DNA of 64,000 nucleotides, from assembly GCA_036785705.1 (NCBI GenBank), contig JAWUZG010000036.1:11775501-11839500 (forward strand), in the 5' to 3' direction. Both the position numbers and the translations under genes were made by a program. This stretch comes from Acanthornis magna. Taxonomy: Eukaryota; Chordata; Aves; Passeriformes; Acanthizidae. Position 1 is the stretch's first letter, and each line of letters starts with the position of its first letter. Below, piece by piece: positions 38,111-50,766 of the stretch. The notes below the pieces were generated by a model. The model ran no database searches. It was not told where the DNA came from and worked only from the letters and a program-made list of their open reading frames with translations.

Positions 38111-41100
38111 AGTGTCCTGAAGCAGCTAGTGGGCTACACTTGTGATATACGTCACCTGTGTGACCTACTGTGAGTTTAATACGGCATGCAAAAGGGTTGC
38201 ACGGGCCAGGTATGGTCCATGGTTCAGCCTCTGGGCTAAATTTTACCAGGGCTGGGTGTTCCAATGGGTATCAGTAGCATTTGTTGGTTAAGGGCTGGAG
38301 AAGGTTTTGTAGCTCAGCACATTGAAGATAAGCAAGGTTAATCTCTTTCTCTGGGTCTAGCATCTTTTCCAAGATATAGGAATGACAGAAAAGGCCACGG
38401 AAGAATTGCCTGGACATTTAGGGCCCTGCAAACAGGACTGACTGTCATCGTGCTATGTAATGACATGGTCATAAAAAAGTTAGGCTAACCAAACCAGGTC
38501 AATCCAGAACTCCTGCTAGCCCAAAAATGGGCCACATTTACAAAGAGAACAAGAATAAAACCAGACTTGTGGTAGTAATTCCTCAAAATATTCCTTCAGC
38601 TTCCAGCATGTTGTGTGGCAGCTGGGGGAGTGCATTAAGGCAGAGGGAGAAATTTGGATTTCCCCCCATGTGGATACATGAGACAGAGTTTTATCCCACA
38701 TTGCAAAAATATCACAAAAGGGATGGGAAAGTGGCTGCTATTTTAATCGTGACCTGTGACATTCCTGAAACTAGGGATGGATGGTGACAGTGATGAATAA
38801 AGGCCAGAGAATGTCCCAAGATTTTTTAAAGAGAAGAATGAGGAGTGGGAATCAGGAGGTATTGTCCCATGTACAATCTTTTCATGTTAGTGTCTTCTGC
38901 TGCTGCTTTTGAAAATACACGCTGACTTTTTAAACTGCCTCAGAGTAAGGTTCAGGTGTTATAGGAGTTTACAGGTCCTGATTCCAGCACATGTAAACAG
39001 TGATTATCCATCGATGAGATGGCATTAGTGTCTTGTGAATTAGCATGTCCCAGTTACTGCAGTTCCTCCCTGTATTTGGCACAGAAAATAACTATGGTGA
39101 CTGTGGCCTCTGCTGTCAAACACTGACTTTTGGAGTATTGCCTCTTGTACATTGGCTTCTGCAGTGAATGTATCTGTACGTGCTCTCTGTAATAAATAAG
39201 CAGGCAAACAACATATAAAAAACATTCCAGTCAGAACTGCAAGGGGGCTTAAAAAGTTCATGACCATTAATTCTTCCTCTTCAAACATTTTTTGCATCAA
39301 AAATTGAATGAAATGATGAGCGAAGGGCTTGTGAAAAGCTTATCAGGAATAAATATTTAGAAAACTTCACTATTATAGCATCATTCTGACAAGTTTATCT
39401 TAAAAAACTCTTGCTTTGTACTATCTTCCAGCCCAGAACTTGCACAAAAATGGACATTCAAAGTGGTTTAATTTGAAGCATATTCAGGCTTTCCATATCT
39501 ATGTTTCTAATGTTTCCCTAGACACCACTTTGAACTATTTAGGAAATCTCAAGGGCGGTGTTTGTTTAAGACTGGTGAACAGAATGGCACTGCGGCCTGG
39601 GAACTACACAAGCAAAAGAGAAATACTGTCCTCATGAAATACACTGTGGATGCCTTGAATTGCTTTGTATTATAGCCGATGCTAAAATTAGCATTGGAGT
39701 GTTATTTTTGCAGGAGCACAGGGAGTGTGCTGCAGCACAAGCAGAGCTCCAGTGGCAGCACCCAGGGCTGGTCAGGACAGGGGCTCCCACTGTTTTCCTG
39801 CCTGGAAATGCCATGTTTCTCTCACATTTCACTATTTTGAAAAAGTACTACTTTCACTCTGTGCTGAAAATATAAAGTGCTTCGACTTTCTTTGAGCACA
39901 CAGAAGAGTCAGCATTATTTCTGTGTCCTTAACGCTTCAGTCCTTGCAAACTTGGTTGTGAGTAAACATCTTTCACATGAGCAGAGAAGCTGCAAGGACT
40001 GGACTTTGCATGAGAAGGGATGTTTCATATTGATGAAAAGAGACTTTGCATTTTATTTTTACCTTCCAGCAATGGCTTTTTATTAGCCATTTATAGTATT
40101 GTTATTGTCAGAGTTCAATAGAGACAAACAATGACAGTTTTTTTCCCATGTTGTCATGACTGCTTATTTGTTATGTTTTTTCTTTCTAAAATACAGAAAA
40201 CTGTGGCTTTCTTACAGAAAACTTTCAACCCAAAGGCATACTCCTACTTCTAGCTGTAATCCAGCTCTTCTATGCTTGTATGTCCTCAGACTCCTCGGGA
40301 ATGTGGAAACAGCGATTTTTTTATTTAAAGGAACAGGATAATGATCAGGAGAAGCTTGGCCATGCTTCCCATGTTTTTATACAAGAAAAGGAGCAGGGCA
40401 AAAATTGTAACCACAGCTTTGCCCATTGTATGGAAACAAATAATAAATGCCTAGCTTTATATTTCAGGTATCGCAGTCATATTTCAAGTTCCTTCTTTCT
40501 CCAGCTTTGCTCACAGACTCAGGCAGGAGCAGGGCTGGGCCTGCTCTGTTATACCTCTTTATCTGTTTTGACACCCTCTGTACCAGCTCTTTAGCCAGGT
40601 CCTCCTGTTCAGCTCTGTAACCTCTACTGTGTGGGCAGACACATCTTCACTACCACCGGTCAGGACAGGTCGTGCTACAAAGACCACTTCAGGTCAGCTC
40701 TGCTCTTGTCTCTCAGGCTCTTTCTGGTGTCAGGAAGCTGGTCAGAGCCGGGCACACTCTTCCTAGGGAGCAGCCAGCCATCATTGTGCCACATCAACTC
40801 CAAGCATGCTGTGGGAACAGAAGTGTTTGCTAAGGAGAATGTTTGTGAGACGGTTGAAGACATCACATCTAAAGCAAATCTTTTTCAGGACATTATCCTC
40901 TTTTACCAGCAGGTTGTTCTATCCTTATCCGAGGTAGCTACAGATGTAGCTGGGCTTATAAATTAGCCTGCAGGTGAATGAAAAATCAGCTAAGAAGAAC
41001 CTGGGTGTTTTTCAGTATAGATCCTTGTATTTAACTATCTCCAGCAATGCAGCAGAAGTCAGCCAGCCAAGCAGAAGATCCTTTCTTTCAGGAACCTCCT

Positions 41101-44100
41101 CTTAGCAATATACCCCTGCAGGAAAGCAGCTGTCACTTAAAAACCACTCTGAGTCAGAGATGTTTTGAATTGCATGCATGCAAAGAAGCTCTGATGAATT
41201 TTCAACTACACTTTAAAATGCTGTCCTTCCCCTTGGCCCCCCAAAGCTATCTGTTCCACTTATCTGACAGATGTTGCCACTAGCACAGGAGAGGCTCATA
41301 GCAGGTCCAACCTGCTTATTCCTACCACAAACAGAGATGCTGGCTGGAGGCAGCAGCACACAATAGGTCTTCTTTAAAGTGCACGCTGCTTGGTCTCCGT
41401 GGGTTGTGCAAATATTTGCTTTGCTCCACAGTATCATGGCACTCCCTAAGTTTCTGCTCTGAATGGGCCCAAAATGCTTAAATTGAGATCAAGTGAAACT
41501 GCCCTTCATCAGGTGGTTTTGCACTGAAACCACATCAAGATGCATGATTACTATTTCCCTGAGTGTTGCGGAAAGGCATATTTAGAAAAGATAAAAAGGG
41601 CTGTGACCCTTTAGCAACCTGTGGTATTAAGAGTCACTTTACACTGAATGGTGCATCCAGGGCTCTCACATGTTGAGTAAAAGCTCATGCTGTGCATTCC
41701 GCAGTATTTCCAATGCATGATCTTTCATCCCACACCATTTAACTTTAAAGAGTGAAACCATCAGATGAGAACCTGACTCACCTTCATTCCTTGTCAGCCC
41801 AAACACCCGACTGCGGTTCCAGCCATCCTCCCTTCGCAGGGAAGGACTAGGGCCACAGCTGAAACTCAGGCTTGACATCAGTGTTATCAGAGAGTATTGC
41901 AAGGGAGGAAGTGTTGCGGATGACAAGACACAATTATGTTTGCTGAAGCACTGGGGCTGGAAATGATTTTAGAAAAGAACAAGATTAGCAGCACAGTGAC
42001 CAGATTAGCACTTGCTGGGCTGCTGTAGCTTAAAGGTGCTAAATCTCCCCCCTGCCCACAATACAAACTCAGCTGTTGGTGACCTGACTTAAAGCAATCC
42101 ATTCCTATCGCCTCAGGTGAGCTCAGAGACTGTGTGCTTTGCTTGTACTGGCACAAACTCACATTTAAATTACAATGCTTATATTTTTCCTAAACCCTTA
42201 TATTTTTGCTAACAAACCTCAGTCCCTCTTTTCAGCAGCAACTCTCTGGGCAGAGTTCGTTAAGGATTTAAAATCCATTTGAAACAGAACATATATGTGA
42301 AAAGCATTGGTAGGGCACTGGCTATCACGAATATTGTCTCTCCCAGAACAATTTTGTAACTGTGCATATCTAGACTGAAGCTGCTTTTCTGCACAGTGCA
42401 ATCTGAGCTCTTGGGCAGCTGTCCATTCCCAAATATGTCTACATATAGTCTACAACATATAGAGCTTAACATTGCATGGAGCAACAGCTAAATGCCTTTA
42501 ATGTCTGAATTACCTGAAAAAAGTAGCATAAGTGCTCAAGTCATTTCAGCTGATCTGACCATATTATTCTAGTTCCTGAACGGTAATGCATCAGAAGCTT
42601 AAGGTGACACATCTGTAAAAGAAATTGATTTTTCTTTAAAGAGGGCTGTCATGAATAAAAAACCAAATAATCTGTGAAGAGTAAATAGAGACATAGCATG
42701 AGGGCAGTGAACACTTTAGGAAAACAAAAGCACAGGTAAAGCCAGTAGGTATACTATCTTTTTTATCAAAAGAACAGTCAAAAATGAAAGAAAACAAGCC
42801 TACACAAAGCTCATCTTGAAAAATGTCCTGAAGTGCTAATACCTCAAGACAATGTTGGTGATTAAGGCTTGTGTTGACATGTCAATCAGGACAGGAGTGA
42901 GGGCCACACCTCACTTATATCTTCATCCATTCAGGATCACTGCAGATTGATGCTGTGGTTCAGCACCAATAGGTTGTGCTTTCAAAGGGGCAGTGTGAGT
43001 ACAGATGAGATGCACACAGTGGTTCAACCTGGGCAGTGCTTGCTAGCATACACTGCATTTTGAGTTAATGGTACCTGTCTTTTCCCTGCAGATGGATTTT
43101 AAACTCTGATTTGTATTTGTTCAGCAGGCCCTGCAACCTGCTGTTGAAGAGAGGACCAGAAGATGATAGCAGCTGGAGTCTTCCTCCCTCCCATGCTACA
43201 CACTGCTCCAAGTTATGCTCAGTCACATACTCTGGGACAGACCCATCTTTTGGTGTGCTTTTTGCTATTTGACACCACAGACTGCAGGGACTGGCTGGTA
43301 TTTTTAATCCATCTGCTGCAAATATCAGTGAGGATTTCTTGCTCAGAACCACTTTCTTGTTTGTATTCCACACGATTTACAACAGACTTTAAGAAATAAA
43401 GGAAGAGACAAATGGGGTGTGTGTGTGTATGTGAAGAGGAAAGGCAGAAAAAAAGAGTGAAAAATGATTCAGAAATGTGTCTGTTCTTTCCGTTCAAGCC
43501 ACTGTACAGAAACTATGCTTCTATTGTGGGACAAAGACCTTTGAGCACAGTGAGATGTGTTTATGCTGCTCCTATCAAAGAGCCTTTCATCTCCACAAAG
43601 CAAATTATTAACACATTCCACTGAAGATGTGGGGGTGGAGGCCTGGCCTTGGAAAAAAAAGCTGGCCAAAAATGAACAATTTTTTTATAAACACTTTTAA
43701 TGATAGTGAATGGCGCCTTGCCAAGACCCTCATGCCCAGTGAAGCACTGCAGGCTGATTGTTTGTCTGGAGAAGTCCTGTGGGCTGAGTCTTTTGTGCCG
43801 AGGAATTTCTCATTTGAAAAGCAGTGGTGTGGGAGGTGTGGGCCTTTCCAGGTTCATCGAGTTAAGGCCTGCACTGCCAGTTGCCTTAAACCTGCACCGG
43901 AGACTAATTTATGTTGGATGAATGAACAGCCGCCCCTGTTCCAGGCGGTAAATCTTGATCTTTCAGAAGAAACTCAAACCAAGAGGAGTAACCTACACAA
44001 AATATGCAGAACAGCTCTGTTAATAAACTACTCCCCATGCATTCCCAGCATCCTGCACAGATGTCTGACTAGCTAGCAAAATTTTTGCTTACTGTTATTC

Positions 44101-44332
44101 TATGAGTGAATAAATATTTTATGTTTTCTCCCTTGCCCTATGGATCAATATTGGCTTGCTTATGGAAAAAGCTTGCTGTTAATAAATGAAGATCTGAAGT
44201 CAGTGTAAAAATAAATCTGTTAAATAGCTGGTTTATTTTTTCTCACTATCTTTTTTTTCTGTTTCCTTTCAAAGTATAGCAATTACTTACACGAGCTTCG
44301 TATTTCTTCACTGCTATTATTGCCATGGCACT

Positions 44333-44398
44333 ATATATATAAAATAATTATTTTAAATACATATGTATATATATAGATATGTGTCGGTATGTATTTAA
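44333..44398 (+). repeat. AT-rich TA-type low-complexity tract
   Basis: TATATATATAAAATAATTATT followed by ATACATATGTATATATATAG and ATATGTGT. It is almost entirely A and T with alternating TA runs and palindromic ATACATATGTAT, and is not otherwise identifiable. Confidence 0.75.
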
Positions 44399-44970
44399 AT
44401 GAACTGCAGTAATTACAATGAGCTTGACAGGTTTGTATGATTTGTATGATTCAAAGGACAGCTGCTGTCCGTGGAAGACAATGCATTTCTTCTAAGACAG
44501 CATTTGAGTTCAACTCGCTGTAAGGGGAGTACCCATTTGTTTCTGCCCATGCCCGAGCGCCTCTTCCACACTGAGGATTTGACCTTTGGGCAGTCATGGA
44601 TCCCAGAGTGGAATGGGAATTTCCGCGCGCTTTAGTTTCTATGTGCCTGTGCACCTCTGATGTTTATGTCCCTGAGTTAGCCAATTCCCAGGTAACTTAA
44701 AACACTCTAAAAGACCCTTGTTCAAATGTTCTTCCCAGGATAAAAATGTATATCCACCACTGGGAAGTAGCTCTGGAGTAAGAAGTAACCCACTTGCCAG
44801 TTCCAGTTTATAATGCACAGACTGGCCTGTGGTAAGGGTTGTTGAATAGTACCAGTTGAGATGATAAAAACTTTCAGCTTCCTGCTGTACAAACAGACAC
44901 TTCATGCTTGAAAATGGAATCAGAACTGGGTGGAAAAAACTGCTTTGAATTTGTGGAAGATATCAATATT

Positions 44971-44988
44971 AAAAAAAAAAAAAAAAAA
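44971..44988 (+). repeat. Poly(A) run of 18
   Basis: Eighteen consecutive A in otherwise ordinary sequence. The upstream 200 bp does not resemble a known gene or repeat, so I cannot call it the tail of a retrocopy. Confidence 0.9.
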
Positions 44989-47320
44989 TTATTGTTCTGT
45001 ATCTGATAAAACCAAGAGTTAAAAATTACCCCCTGAAAAGAGGGAAGATACTGGTTTATGGCACATATAGTTTCTAAGCTGTAGACCAAGGGAGCCCCAC
45101 AGTCTTAACTTGAAGACAGCTTATCTGAGACCTGAGGGCTTAAAAAATCCCAAGAAGTGCCAAGAGCTCATTTTTCTGCGAAGCCAGAAAACCTGGGTCC
45201 TTGGTCACCCTTTGGTCTAGGTAGACAGGTAAGGAAAATTCAGCCTAAAATCTACAAAACCCCCACCATGTTGCTAGAACTTTTACATTTTTATACAAGT
45301 TGGCAATTTCAAATTTAAAAAAAAATTCTTGTAAAAAGTTTTCCAGCAATCTTGATTTCAGTGAGAGCTGAGTTAGGTGCAGCCTAGCAATACAATGTTC
45401 ATAATTCAAGGGTTGCGAACCAGCATAATGTTTCATACACCCAGGTATTCTGATCCCTAGACAAAAAAGTCTCACTCAATGAGTTTTTCTCTGTGTGTAC
45501 ATATGCCCCTAGATATATAACATGTGTACACTCTCCATAAGTGAGTATGATACTGATAAATACGAGACTTCCTTATTTTGAAGCCCACATGGGCAGGTTT
45601 TGTCAAAGGTGAAGTGTACCTTATCAACAACTTGGCAACTGTATCTGAACTTTAGCAGGAACAATCTTAATGTACCTCTCAGCAATGCCCATTATAATTG
45701 TTCACCTGAAATGGAAATAAAGTTCCTTCATTTTTTAATACTTTCTTTATACTTATACATCTTGATAATTCATTCAAATAACGAATTTTTAAAATGTTTT
45801 CACAGTAAGTTTTTAAACTCCCAGAGTGAATGCAGTTTATAAGGTGAGTGTCCGCACTGAACTCAGTGGTTAAAGCCTGGCTCCCCGGCAGACAAAAGGA
45901 AAGCTCCTGATTGATTGTGGCAATACTAGGATTTCACCCAGCCAGTTTCAGCGACAAGCACATTTCTCCATTCACTCCTAGCCTCTTTTTAGTTTTTCTT
46001 CTCCAGAAATCCAGTTATTTGGCATTATTTTTTCCACAGTCAGCTGTTCTCTGTTTGCTGGAGGACAGCTGAGTCCAAAAGATCAAAAGATTCCCAGACT
46101 CTTAATCTACCCTTACTTAGAGGGGTTTGTTTTGTTTTGTTGTTTGCTTGCTTTTCCACAGAAAGCTGTTTCCCTGCTCTACTTACCCTGCGTGAGAAAG
46201 TCTGAGTAGAAGTAGTCCTGAAAAGACTGTCTCTGCAATATCGGTGATCAGAGGCATCCTTTCACCAGGCTAATGGAAAGCCATTGTTCAGTGAGAACCG
46301 GTTTTGGGATTCACTCTGGCGAACCCATCAGGATGTTGTTTTCTTCCCCCTGGGAGCAGTGCAAACAGGCACATGGGAACACTCTCTGCTGCAGAAACCT
46401 GACTTATCTGCTCTACCAGCTTAGGCCTTAGGCAGTAATATTAGTTTGTTATATGTGTCTTACACACAATGTTTCAACAAGCTCTTAGGGGTTAAGACAA
46501 GTAAGATTCAGTTCTTAGATGTGCCAGTCTGTGTGACTACATTGCAGCCAAGGTGTTTTTGAGGCTACAAGCAGAAGTAAAGAGCAGTTAAACTGTGAAG
46601 CGTTTAATAACCACAATGTGGGAGGATGTTGTGCTTAAGATTAAAGTTAGAATCCATCCTCCTCTTCTTAAATAATTCAGAATAAATTTAAGAGCCTCCT
46701 AGGATTCCATACAGCTTCAAGAGGCTCATCTTTTAATTTTAATCCATATTTCCCATGTTAAAATCAATGAGGGTCCAGTGACTTTGGGGACTCCTGTGAT
46801 TCTTCGGGGTTTGCTCTCTCTTTAGAGGTAGTTGCCCTGCAATGTGATTTTTTAAAAATGCTCTGGGCAACACAGTTCAGTTTGTGGCCTCGGCTTCTTG
46901 TCTCAACTCTGCTTGTTCAGCCTGCAGTGGTCCCATGTTTGGTTTAAATGTAATGCTAAATATCTTTTAGTCTCCACTTATTTTGGACTCTTGATATCCT
47001 TTTGAACAGCATTACACTGTCACTTGCAAACATGAAGGTTTGCATAAATCAACTCTCTTCAGCAGTATAGTTTCTAAAATAGAAAGTGTCTGTTTTCTGA
47101 TATACTAAAACACATAACCACAAATGTCTTACTTGCTGTATTTTGAATTGCATAAGAGGTCAGTGCTCTGACAAGTCACACCTGACACACTGATATCCTG
47201 CATATCATGTCTATGCTTTTGGGATCCTGTATGAAAGTTTTCAAGCCCTTCTCAGAGTTTTGGTGTTCTGCATGACTTACCTTAGCTCAGGATGCATTTG
47301 CCATTTCTGAAGGACTAGAT

Positions 47321-47350
47321 TAAGATTTCATAAGATTTCATAAGATTTCA
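47321..47350 (+). repeat. Three perfect 10-bp tandem repeats
   Basis: TAAGATTTCA occurs three times head to tail without change. This is a minor local slippage repeat in non-coding DNA. Confidence 0.95.
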
Positions 47351-50300
47351 TATTCTTTATTATAAATATCAGGGTTTTGCCTTTGTTCATGTACCTAAGG
47401 GACTACTTGAATTGGGACTTTTGTTTCTAGCTCTTTGTTTTTCTGCACATTATAGGCCTCAGCTATGAGGGCTAGAGTCCCATCCAGTATATGATGCTTA
47501 ACCTAGTCTGACTCGTCTTTTAAGGATATATTTCTTTTCCCTTGGCAAAAAAAATTAGTTTAAAATGTGACAGACTCTGATATTGTCTAGGCAGTTATAA
47601 ATTCCACGTTTTCCTTAATACTTTAAAGGGAACAGGACTGAGAGAAGTAAGTCTAGGTTTGAATAAATTCAATGAGTGAGGGAAACAAACATTATCATCT
47701 GAGCAGGACTGGTGCGTCAGTCTGCCTTTGCTCCTGGTTGTACAACACTGCAAGAGGGAAGCCCAGTGGTTGGCAACACTGCTTGCAATTCTACTGCACA
47801 GATTGAACTCCAGGACTAAGAGCTGTGTGGCTGGCTCTTGAAGTAAGTTATCTGAGAGATGATGGTTAAGGATGCAATCCCATTAATGAGTAATGTCCAT
47901 GCAAGTTTAAGTACTTTCCTCCTTACAAGGGCCCAAGGACAGATAGATTTCACATAAATACAGTGACAACCACCAGCTCTTTATAATGTCCTTCCAGTCT
48001 ATGGCTCAGTTGGAAGCTTAGTTTCCAATTTCTCTTTGTTTCTTTTCTCTTACTGATTTGTCACTGCTGGTGGCAGCTGACTTCCCTGATGGGAGGCAGG
48101 AAGCTGCTGCTAACAGGGGATATTTCCTAAGATAGGAAACTCTCAAAGGAAGTTAGTACATTAGGAGGATGGGAGGAAATGGAGAAAGAGGGAGTCCTAA
48201 ATAGTCTGCCAAAAGCAGTGCAGCTGCTCCAGACCTTGCACAAAAAATAGCCAGCATTAAAGGATTTATTTATGTAAATACTTAAAAAAAGATTTTTTTT
48301 GATTTATAGGTAACTAGCCTAGCTGGGTTAATTTTAGATAATTTGTCAGGATGTGAAGTACACTGTATTATTTTTAGTCCAGGGTGAACCAGCAAGTTAA
48401 TATGAATCTGGGCTTCCCACTCTGGTATGCAGCAGCTCCAGCTTCAGAGAGGCTTGGGAGAGAAATGGACACAAACTGTCTGTCCCAATTTTCTCCAGCC
48501 ATTATCTCCCTCTCTGACTTTGCTAGCAGAGCAGCAAGGGAGTCCACAAGGTGTGTGGTAGCAACCTGTTCCTGACAATAAAGAGCAGCCATAGCTTGCA
48601 GAAGGACTCGTTTGCAGAAGGACTTTGTTTCCCTTGGCGATGGCCAGAAAGTGGCCAAGGTGCTGTGTCAGTAGAGGCACAGCCACCCAGGAGTGCCTCA
48701 ATGGTGTCTCTGTGTCATCTCACCTCGTGTCTCCCACTCCTACTCTGAAAAGCACAGCTCTCTGCACGGCTCCACGCTGACAGCGATGGTTTCTGGGCAC
48801 CACTGAAACCATGCTCCCCTCTGCTTTGCCCCTGATTCTGTTTGATAACACAGGCTGCTGCCTCCCTGGCATTTATCCATCATGTTGTGTCTGGAAACTG
48901 GGTCAGAGAAGACTAGCTTTTTGACATACACTTTATAGTCATCACTCTTCATTGTGAGCTGCAAGGTCACACAATTCAGTGGCCTGAGGAGAGACATGGA
49001 TGCACTGAACCACTGCCAGGGCAGCTGAAAAAGAGCTCCTATTCATTGCAGATTACATGTTTTGACCTAACTCTGACAGAAAAGCATACCTGTCAGCTCC
49101 ATGGCAGGCTGATTAGGTTAATTAAGTCCTTGTCTATGAGTACAATAATTAGAACTGTCAGTTGTTTAAATGATGATAGAAGAAAGGCAAGATTCAAGGA
49201 GAAGCACTGGAGTTTGGAAGTACTAACAACCTAGGAGGGAATCCGTAACAGGCAGTGATTTAACACTTCGCTTCAGGCAACCTCATTTATGAATAATGCT
49301 GAGGGGAGGACAAAATTGTGTCCAGTGGGGCTTTATTTTGTTTTGCACCTAAACTAATGAGAATTGAGATAGTCAATAAGTTTATAAATCATATTTATAG
49401 GCTGCAAGCTTAACTGTAGTCTTGGGGTAACCTTGGAAAACATCACTCTTTTTACAGGGAAGGTCTGCAGAACAAGAAGAATAGTGTATATGTTCTCATC
49501 CTCTCAAAGGTATGAGAAGTCACTTTGTGTATGCTTTGGATTTGTCAGTACGTGCTATGCACCAGGGTGACAAGTTATAGTAGTAGCATGGTTAGTAGCA
49601 CAATATGGAAAGAAATGGAAGCTGAAAGAAACAAATCCAGGAGATCCATATGTAAGGCTAGAAAATAGGACTCTGCTCAGTGCAGAGAAGCCTCTTAGGA
49701 TGTTTGATATTCATGCCTCGTATTTTTAGACATAAATAACATTTGCAGGAGAACAGAGAAAAGAGAATAAAATAACAGTGTGTCTGGAAAACACACTTGC
49801 TATGACCAGAATTGGGTTTTCTTAGCTCAAAACCAAGAGAAGACTGTGGAGGAAGAGAGAATCCTCATGGTAACACCCTTGCAGTGTGGCAATGGAAGTG
49901 TGATACTGAATCAGGTGGCAACCGAGTGAGAGACAGGGAGATCACCTGACATTTTAGCAGGAAAGATCATGGAGGAATTAGAAAACTTTGAAGTCTTAAC
50001 ATGGGAGATATTAGAGGAGATATCAAGATATTAAAGAAGGCTGTCTGAGAGTGTGTTGAAATACTGGAAAGTATTAAGATGATAAATATTTATTTGCATT
50101 AGAGGAGAGGATATCTTGCCACATCTTACAGCTCTATCCACTGGTGGCTCTGTAGGGCATTCTGATTTAGCTGTGTTCATGCCAGAAAAGCATCTCCTAG
50201 AAAAGGTCAGGGGAAAAAAAAATCAGGCTGGAACAGAATGGAGGGAAAAGGATTAGAAGCTGCAAGACAATATTGGGAACTGACATTAAGAGGAGGTTTG

Positions 50301-50750
50301 GAAATATGAGTTGATCACATTATGCAAAGTAACATGCAGAGTGGCTTGATAAAGAGTCCAGTGTCTCCAAAAAGCAATACAGACACCCCAACAAAGGCTG
50401 TTGTAAGGGTAAACAGAGAGTAGGAATCAAAACGTGAAAAGTAATGGAGACCTTTGGATCACTTTTTGTAGAAGGGAGTATGAGTAACAGCAGATCGGAG
50501 GAGGAACAGGATGAACAGAGATCTGGAGACTGGTCCATGGAGATGCCATTGAAATTCTCAGTCATTAAAGGACTAAGGTACTGTGTTCTGAAGTACAAGA
50601 AAGTCTTTTTGGTAACTATGCAGCATTAAAATCAGATATAAAGAATGTAATTGTATGGGTTGTTATAAAGAACACATTTGTCCCAAATTTTTCAGCATGC
50701 ATGCATATGTCACAGAAAAATCATGTAAGCCAAACAATAATTAGAACATG

Positions 50751-50766
50751 CCCCCCCCCCCGCCCC
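50751..50766 (+). repeat. Poly(C) run
   Basis: Eleven C followed by GCCCC. Such a homopolymer is prone to length error in sequencing, and the exact count may differ from the true genome. Confidence 0.9.

Noticed and set aside
39040..39300. 86-codon minus frame with two hydrophobic stretches
   Set aside because: Too short and isolated, with no known family, and hydrophobic stretches are common in chance frames of T-rich DNA.
44874..44988. Poly(A) run considered as the tail of a processed retrocopy
   Set aside because: No gene-like or transcript-like sequence precedes it and no target duplication is visible.
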